A stretch of 64,000 bases of DNA from Setoptus koraiensis. Lineage: Eukaryota > Arthropoda. This document shows positions 56,759 through 64,000 of the stretch, one piece after another; positions within the stretch are counted from its first letter, which is position 1, and each line of letters begins with the position of its first letter. The notes under the pieces were generated by a model. It was not told the origin of the DNA. It saw only the letters and a list, made by a program, of their open reading frames with translations, and searched no databases. Location: NCBI GenBank assembly GCA_048013815.1, contig CM106585.1, positions 15,128,001 to 15,192,000 on the forward strand. Reading direction: 5' to 3'. The translations under genes and the position numbers were made by a program.

Positions 56759-56811
56759 GACAAGATTGCGCCGCAAGATTTTTGGCGCGCCGTAGCGCGG
56801 CCATTGCGATG

Positions 56812-56882
56812 CCGTGCAATGCCGGCCCGACCAATTAAAATGCCGGCCCGACCAATTAAAATGCCGGCCCGACCAATTAAAG
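56812..56882. repeat. 21-bp minisatellite, atgccggcccgaccaattaaa
   Basis: Three tandem units, nearly identical. Confidence 0.88.
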
Positions 56883-58208
56883 GGCAACCAACTGGCACGC
56901 TAACGACAACTGACACGGCCAAAGTGGCAGCCCGACGGCAAACGAATTCAATATCGCACAACCAACAACAGATAAGACTCAGATGATTTGGTGAGGGGGG
57001 GGGGCGCCAGTCACGCGTTGAATGTTTATTATCAGCTAGGCATTATCCGCCTTCCGGATGCACTTTTGATCGGGCCAGAAAACGCTGGCAATCTGAGAGA
57101 TCGTCTCAGACAAACTTGATAGTTGTGATATTTCAGGTCTTGCCAGCCGCACAAACTCGGCGCGTGTTATCGCGTGCGGCCCGACGACGACGACGACAAC
57201 AACAACCACTCACTCCGACAATTACCGCCAGACTGCACAATCACAGTCACACAGAAACTAATGCAGCCAACAAGCGGTAATTGCCGCACGTCTAACGGTA
57301 TTTATGTGACTTATGTCACTAATGTGATTTGTGTGTGACTCGCGCGCTCGCCATGCCAAATAATTGCTCTTGTGTCGTGGCACAACTCGACTCGATCTTG
57401 CCGGCAACATGTTAGACGGCGTGACAGTCGCGGTCCCAATTAGCGGACACTCTGTCTAATTTAGACACACCACAGAGACAGGCGGCCAGAAACGCCGCCA
57501 AGCGTCCGAATTTGGCAGTCCGAATTTGGCAGTCCGAATGCGACAAACGTGGTTGCGCACAAGCACCATTCTGAAAATAAATAGGTGCAAAATCTAAACA
57601 ATCCTCACTTTTGTCTCTCCGTCTTTTTCACTCACAACTTTATTTTTTTCTTATTTTAATGACGCTGACAATGATGGTCGAGCTAGTGGCGCTCCACCTG
57701 GCGAGCTGCACTTGGCGAGCTACATCCGGTGCGCCGTAGTTGGCACGACACGATGTGGCCGGCGCACATTGTGACAGCAGTAACGTCATGTCATTATGTA
57801 ATGTTTTTGTATATTGCGCCACGCTAGCACCAGCGCTGGCAAGCTCACCGGCTGTAACCTGAGCCGGGTTACCTGAGCAGGCGAGGGGGCCGCGCCGGCA
57901 AAAGGGGACACAAACAACAAGCGCAAACAACAGCGCCGACAGCTCAACTGGTGCCACCATTACGTAATTGCGTGCTGGCTGTCGTTGTTGTGATGTCTCA
58001 CCTGTCTCAAAATTGGAGCACACACAGCGCCGCTAGCGGCCGTTACACTGTGACGGCCAGACGCGGACGGCCGTGGCAGCCTTGAGAGGCCTCCTAAGTT
58101 GAGAGGGGCCCGTGTCGAATTACCTGTGCTTGTTGTTTGTGTTTTGGGCGCAGTGTGGCGAGTGGCCGCAACGGCCCGTTCGGATGATCGGTTGTTGCGG
58201 CCACCGAG

Positions 58209-58290
58209 CGACCAGCCAGAGAATGAATAATCAGTCAGAGAATAAATAATCAGCCAGAGAATAAATAATCAGTCAGAGAATAAACAATCA
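58209..58290. repeat. 18-bp minisatellite, cagagaataaataatcag
   Basis: About four units (gagaatgaataatcagtca and variants). Confidence 0.85.
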
Positions 58291-58662
58291 AGCGGAGAAC
58301 GTGCGAACCGACCATAAAACACAATCTTATTGTCGCGCCAAGCCAGCTGCCCCAAAAGCGAGCAGTGACGAAGGTTTCGCGTGCAGCTAACAAATTTGAC
58401 CACTGGCGGCCATTCTCTGAGCGGCGATGGAGCAGCTCGAGAGCGTTCGTTGCATTTGCGTTCCTCTCAAAGTCTTTTTGGCCTCTCTAGTTTCTTTGGC
58501 GGCCGCTGTTGCGTTGTTGTCGCTGGCGCTGTTTGGCCAGAAACTCACGCGTCTGGCAGACAGAAGGGTCTTGCCAAAAACGCGAAACTTAATGATGGCC
58601 GGCGAGCTGCAAATTCCGACATGGCAAGTCATGCACGGATCACACTCGACGGGTAGCCCGCG

Positions 58663-58722
58663 CGAAACAGCGCGAAACAGCGCGAAACAGCGCGAAATGG
58701 CGCGAAATGGCGCGAAATGGCA
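58663..58722. repeat. 10-bp tandem repeat, gcgaaacagc / gcgaaatggc
   Basis: About six units. They lie in a plus-strand open frame beginning at 58427 that I do not accept as a gene. Confidence 0.8.
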
Positions 58723-61700
58723 CGCGCTCGCTCACCGCTGGCCAGCCATCCGTGCGGCCGGGCGCCCACTCAGGTAGACAGTCCGGGACAGGTGACTATT
58801 GCCGGTGCGCCCGCTGGCGCAGCTTCAGTGAGACAGAGAGCGAGCGTTATTGGGTAATTGGCAAGGCGGCCCGTGCGCCCAGTCACATAATGCCAGCGCG
58901 ACGCCAACAAAAAGACAAGGGCCTCTCCAATTTCCGACGCGACTGGGGCCAGTTTTGCTGGCTGCGCTGTCTGGGCAGTGGGCACGTTGAGAGCAAACGA
59001 GCCGGTTAGACTTGGCGGCGCACGAGCGAGGGGGCCACAAAAAGATAAAAGCTCTCCAATTTCCGACCACGACGACACGCGCGCACAGTCGTTGCGCTGC
59101 CCGACGACGCACAGTCTAGACGGCACTTGGGAAGGAGAGACAGCGAGCTTACCAAGAGCGAGTTTAGCCCAAAGACAGTTTATCCAAAAAGAGCCATTCG
59201 AACAGAGCATGGGGCCCCGATGGGACGGCCCCATTTGAATGGGGCCGGCCGCTGGGCGCGTTCGGGTGCGCCCACAAACGCACCTCGACACTCGCTGGGC
59301 GGCTTAGCGATGGCGGCACACACAATTGGGCACAATTGTTTCTATTTTTAGCCACGCCAGCGACGCCGGTGCACTGGCCCGTGGCCCCGCCGCCGCCGCC
59401 GTCCCACTGCTGTCAGGCCTGCAAATATCCGGCCCGCGAATATCCGGCCATATGCGCCAAGCTGCGCGCTGGACGCTCGCCCGGGGACGCTCGCCCGGGG
59501 ACGCTCGCTCGCGGATGCTCGCCGCTGCGGACTCCCGCTGTCGCGGGCATATCCGGCAGGCCGGATATTTGCCGGTTCGGGTGCGCGGCGGCTCGGGCGC
59601 CCAGGTGCGCGCCCGCCAAGAAGCGCCCGCCTAGAAGCGCCCGCCAAGAGGCGCCCGGCGGTGGCCGGCAAGCGGGCGATACGCGATCGGGCGAGTCTCG
59701 GCCGCGCCACTCTCGACTCTGGCGATCAGTGCGCCAGCCGCGAGCCGCGCCAGTCACAAGTCGCGGGCAATCTCGCCTCGCATTCTTTCGTGTTCTCGGG
59801 GCCCCTCGCCCGTTCGTTGTGGCGCATCCGCTCGCATGCGTTCTTGTATGTCGTGCGTGTTGCCGGTCGCCGACTGGGCGCTATTTGCTCGTGTGTCGCA
59901 TTGCTACTTGCGGCGCTGCGACAGCGACCTTGTCTCTTGACTGGCTTCTGTTGCAGCGACGGGCCCGCCGTTTGGGGGCCCCGTTCGTGGCTGTGCTCGT
60001 GGCTGCGCCAGTCGCTGTGCCCGTGGCTGCGCCAGTCGCTGGCTAGACTGCGAGCGACAGTGTCGAGCTGCGCACAAAGTGTCGGCCGTCCAGAAATGGC
60101 TAGATGTGATGTGATATAATGTGCGGGCATAAATCAAGATTGGCGCACGTAAGATTGCGGCGCCCCTACATGGAAAGTAAGTGAGTTACAGTCTGTGAGA
60201 CAGCGACGGCGGTTTAGTGTAAATGTAATCAACACTTTTTGAGCCAGCCAACCAGTTTGTCAGTATAAGTAGATGTGAGCCAGACATAACTAGATTTATA
60301 ACTGTGAGTGGCTCACTTGAATGGCCGCGCAACAACAGCAACAACCGCGCCAACGGCGCCAACAGCAACAACAGCAACAACAGCAACAACAAATACACAT
60401 ACAATGCGCACTGATGGCTCGCGAATCGTCGACTCGATTCCGTGAATATCTGGCCAGCGTCTCGGCAATATTCGAGCCGCCCGTGGGGCCCCAACAGCGA
60501 GCGAGCAGGAAGTGTAACAAAATATCTAGCCACTTATTACTGTTGCATTAGCGCGCTGGGGCCCCAGCGCGTCGCTGTGGCGACAAAGAATGCGTCTGTC
60601 TGGCAGGCAGCTGAGGGGCTGGCTGGCGAACTGTCAACCGGAGCCCGTGTTCATCTTTCATTTCTTATCTGTGGCGCGACACACACATACTAGCGCGCAG
60701 CCAGAAACGGGGCCCCGTCGGCTCTATAAATAGTACAAATGCACTTAATAAGCCGCTGCCTAATCTAGATTAAGCGCACACGAGCGGCGCCCATGGTGCC
60801 AATTGGGCCCATGCTCAATGTGCGGGCAGGCACACAAACAAGCGGCCCGTACAGCTGTATGGCTGGCTCGCCGGGGCCCGCGGTCTGTGGGCCTCGCAGC
60901 CTGTGGGCCTCGCAGTCTGTGGGCCACACGGGTACACAGACAGAGCGGCGCTCGGCCCCGGCGCGCCTGTGCGAATGCCCGACGCGCCCGACGACAAGCT
61001 GGCCCATTTGCCGCACCAGGGAGCGTGCCAGAGGGAGGCACACCGGGGAGGGAGAGCACGCCAGAGAGAACGCCAGAGAGAACGCCGGAGAGAGGGCCGG
61101 AGAGGAAGGCAGAGAGAAGGCCGGAGAGGGAGGCAGCGCACTAAGGGGAGTATAATAAACAGCTCGAGACGGTGCGATATGGCGCGGCCATATCCGTGGC
61201 TGCCAGCCAGCGAGCGGGCCCGTTCGTGTGTGATTATCGGCGCGGCTCAATTGGGCCCGGCGTGCACTGTATTTACTTTGGCGGGCGCATTATATGTTGT
61301 GTGTGTGTGTGTGTATTATACATGTAGATGTAGCCATCGAGCAGCCGAGCCGACAAAGTATCGGGCAAGCTCGGCGCCAGCGTTAGTCCGCTAGTATTTG
61401 CCGGTATCGCGGGCGCTCGTGTCGTTGGGCAGCGCTTGCCGGCGCTGGCTGGTTGCTGGTGGCTGGTGGGGCCACTGGCAAGACGCGGTGCGAGTGGCAG
61501 CGCACGCGGGCGACGCAATCATTAACGGTACGGCACAGCCCGTATAAACAAGGCGACATTCTTAGAATAGAATCGCGACGACAACTACAACGGCGACGAC
61601 AACGGCGACAGCGACAACAACAGCGACAACAACAGCGACAACAACGACGGCGACAACAACGACGGCGACAACATTTCAAAACAACTGTCACAAAACAGTT

Positions 61701-62019
61701 GCAGCGATCCGGATTGACGGTGCGCTCCCCTGGCGATAATCGCCGCAACGAGCAGCGACAGGCAGCTTCGTTAATTCGCACGATAATGATAGAGATCAAT
61801 TGTTAGAATGCACATAGACACAGACAAATAAATTCTTCATTACACACAAATATAACGCCGCCGCGGCGCACAACGTGCAACGTGGGGCGCGCGGGGGCCG
61901 GATATGAAACTAAATGGAAGAATCGTGTACGCACAATGGGCACGCATAGGCGCCGACAAGAGCGCCGCCATGCGAACTTGATCAGCCCGATACAATCGGG
62001 CCCATTATCCGGCATTATC

Positions 62020-62110
62020 GGCCGGCCGACAAGTGCGAGATCGGCCGGCCGACTAGTGCGAGATGGGCCGGCCGACTAGTGCGAGATCGGCCGGCCGACA
62101 AGTGCGAGAC
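62020..62110. repeat. 22-bp minisatellite with ggccggcc core
   Basis: Four units of cggccggccgactagtgcga plus ga, alternating acaag and actag. Confidence 0.88.
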
Positions 62111-64000
62111 CTGGCCGGCAGGGCCCTATTGCCGGACTGGCGCTGAGTCGGTGGCGGCCCGAAAAGAGTTGCCCGCTTGTCGGGCGATCCGGGCGCAGCG
62201 GCAGCGTAGTTGTGGTGTAATTCCAGACCGACACACAGTTGCAGCGTGATGCTGGTGCGGTTCTGGCATAGTTGCAGCGTTGCATAGTGATGCGCGACTA
62301 GTTAACCGGATAATTCGCGGGCGCCTAGCGGCGCCTAAGTAGATTAGAGCGGGCCGGCCGACGGGCCAAACGGGGCTTGCACGGGTTGCAAATGACTTGA
62401 TGCCGCCGCTGCGAGAATAACCAATTTCGGCGGCCCGCCGCTGAAATTGGCCGCTTGCAGTGCCCAGCTGGGCATTATAGCCCGGCGCGTTCAAGCCCGC
62501 GCTACAAGCGTTGTAGGGCGGCCAAATATCCGTAATCATCATGTAGTCATGTATGGCGCGCGACATTAAGCGCGGTGTGTTAAGTTATTAGAGGGCGCTA
62601 TCGGCTGTTACGCTCGGCTGTGGTGCCGTCTATAAATAGAGCGACCATGAGCCCTTGCCAGAGATTATTTGATCAGATAAAAAACGTCTGAGGCTGCTGC
62701 TGCAAACTCTCTCTCTCTGTGCGCTGCCAATGCGAAATGCCTGCCATTATCGTGAATTTCTGTAAATAGTGCGACTAGCAACATCCATTAGAGCCATGTC
62801 CCGCGTGCCGCCGTTGGCGGCCCGCGCCAAGGTTAAGACGCCTCCCTAACGAGCGCAGCGCGGCTCCGACCGGGCCCGGCCCGCCACGCGCCGAGCCCTC
62901 GCTGTGCCCGCTCGAGCGGCCTCCGGGAGCCCGGGCTCGGCGGCTCGGAGATTTTGGAGATTTCGGAGATTTCGGAGATTATTTTAAGCGAGCGGGCCAA
63001 ACGGCTAAAAATAACGGCTCTAAATGATGTTGGCCACGCACACATTGGCGTCGTCGTCGGTGTCGCCGTCGCCTAGTTGTTGTGACGCTGTTGTGATGTG
63101 TGCTCGTTGCGGCCCAAAATCAATCTTGTCGGCACCGACGAGCCACGATAAGCCAGCGCTTGCACTCAACGAGCGCCCCAGCGGTATATGGCCGGTGATA
63201 TATGGCAAGTGTCATTAAACAAGAGATCCGCTGACCATAAGTGTCACCTGTGTGAGTGTGTGACAAACGCTCAACTTTGACGTCTGACAATCTTGTGAGC
63301 GAGTCAGCTGTGCAGACGATGATGTAATATAATAATGACACACACACACACACACTATCACTCAAAGGGGCCCCCGCTCTCAAAACAACAGCCGGCTCAC
63401 CACATACAGCTGGCTAGTTTCATTAATGGTCATTTCATTTTCGGCCACTTGCCGCACCTACGCTGCACCGAGCGGAACACTTCGGACACCCCGCAACGTA
63501 TAAGGCTCGGCTTCTTCAAAATGCCCTCCACATACATTGCCGGTGGACAAGATGCAAATGACACGTTACGACAATTTTCGCTCACTATTAATCTGGCAGC
63601 ATACTACTAGCGATTGTCGACATTGTTGACAAGTGAAACAGCCACCTCATTTGTCTGGCTGGGCCGGCATCTTGGTGATTTGTGGCTCGCAAAAAATGGG
63701 GCCAGATAGAATTGTTTGTGTGAGATATGGGCCAATATGAGATATCAATCAAAGTGAGACTATCAGCCTAATTGGCATGAATGATGAATGTGAATAATGA
63801 ACCATGAATAATGATGAACAATGGGGCCGATAATGACGATTTATTTACAATTGTTGCGGTTGCGGTTCAAACGACACACACATCTGCATTTGAGATGTGC
63901 ACAACATCATCAAATTAGATCACAGCCGAGAACAGATCGGTTGTTGCGGTGCTTGCTGAGAACACTTGTCAAGTCTCGCGATCAACATCTAGACACACTT

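Larger units (their letters stand above)
54704..64000. other. GC-rich non-coding region, probably 5' intron and upstream of Ac3
   Basis: I found no exon here that I can support. The missing Ac3 exons must contain helices 1-5 of the first membrane domain, and no convincing one was seen on the minus strand. Contents: decayed ttgagaaa-type repeats (54735-54910), the CAACAACGA repeat (55640-55746), hairpins at 55420-55524, 56499-56542 and 56696-56758, repeats at 56812-56882, 58209-58290, 58663-58722 and 62020-62110, and long frames in very GC-rich DNA (59336-60046) that look like composition artefacts. Confidence 0.5.

Noticed and set aside
57207-57287. Candidate Ac3 upstream exon on the minus strand with a hydrophobic LPLVGCISFCVTVIVQ segment
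   Set aside because: It has plausible edges and could be phased to an alternative acceptor near 54697. But it is short, lacks the conserved loop that should follow and matches the family only by hydrophobicity.
57640-58023. 127-codon minus-strand frame ending at a gacag|gtgaga donor
   Set aside because: It has one hydrophobic run but no match to the ADCY3 N-terminus. The frame includes the stretch beyond the donor, so it cannot all be exon.
59336-60046. 236-codon plus-strand frame
   Set aside because: Very GC-rich DNA makes stops rare. Long frames exist on both strands there and none shows a domain.
1-64000. tRNA, rRNA, CRISPR arrays, retroviral or other virus-like elements, LINE reverse transcriptase
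   Set aside because: I looked for B-box-like gttcga motifs, direct-repeat arrays with unique spacers, long terminal repeats and reverse-transcriptase or integrase motifs, and found nothing supportable.

Overview
The window is a stretch of a nuclear animal genome. It carries about five protein genes in 64 kb, GT-AG introns with strong GTGAGT/GTAAGT donors, many microsatellites and minisatellites, and no rRNA, tRNA, CRISPR or operon-like packing that I can see. The gene set fits an invertebrate bilaterian, most likely an arthropod and perhaps a chelicerate such as a mite: a Rop/Unc-18 protein very close to the arthropod form, an Ac3-type adenylyl cyclase, a NOX4-type NADPH oxidase and an alkylglycerol monooxygenase. 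To my knowledge Drosophila lacks the last two. The species assignment is inference.

Layout, left to right. 1-4000 is non-coding and rich in repeats and hairpins. 4001-14281 (+) is a NOX4-type oxidase in six exons, with very large low-complexity insertions that more than double its length. It is convergent with an alkylglycerol monooxygenase (AGMO) at 15413-18782 (-), also six exons. One AGMO exon is a 30-base micro-exon carrying part of the second histidine box, and one AGMO intron holds a 566-bp hAT-like MITE with perfect 13-bp terminal inverted repeats and a perfect 8-bp target duplication. A small soluble cytochrome b5 lies at 23331-23843 (-). An intronless, full-length Rop/Unc-18/STXBP1 gene lies at 29768-31534 (+), with a G-rich quadruplex-like tract upstream. 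From 54703 down to 32327 (-) runs the larger part of an Ac3/ADCY3 adenylyl cyclase: thirteen exons covering the end of the first membrane domain through C1, the second membrane domain, C2 and the stop codon. Its first exons were not found and probably lie beyond 64000. The last 9 kb is GC-rich, with no gene I can support.

The genes are separate transcription units with no shared pathway. NOX4 makes hydrogen peroxide at membranes, AGMO cleaves ether lipids with tetrahydrobiopterin, cytochrome b5 carries electrons, Rop controls SNARE-driven exocytosis, and Ac3 makes cAMP. The most unusual things seen are the insertion-swollen NOX4, the AGMO micro-exon, the intact-looking MITE, the intron-free Rop among intron-rich neighbours, and a set of near-perfect hairpins in non-coding DNA. 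Exon models were built by hand from splice consensus, reading phase and recalled family sequences; no search was run.
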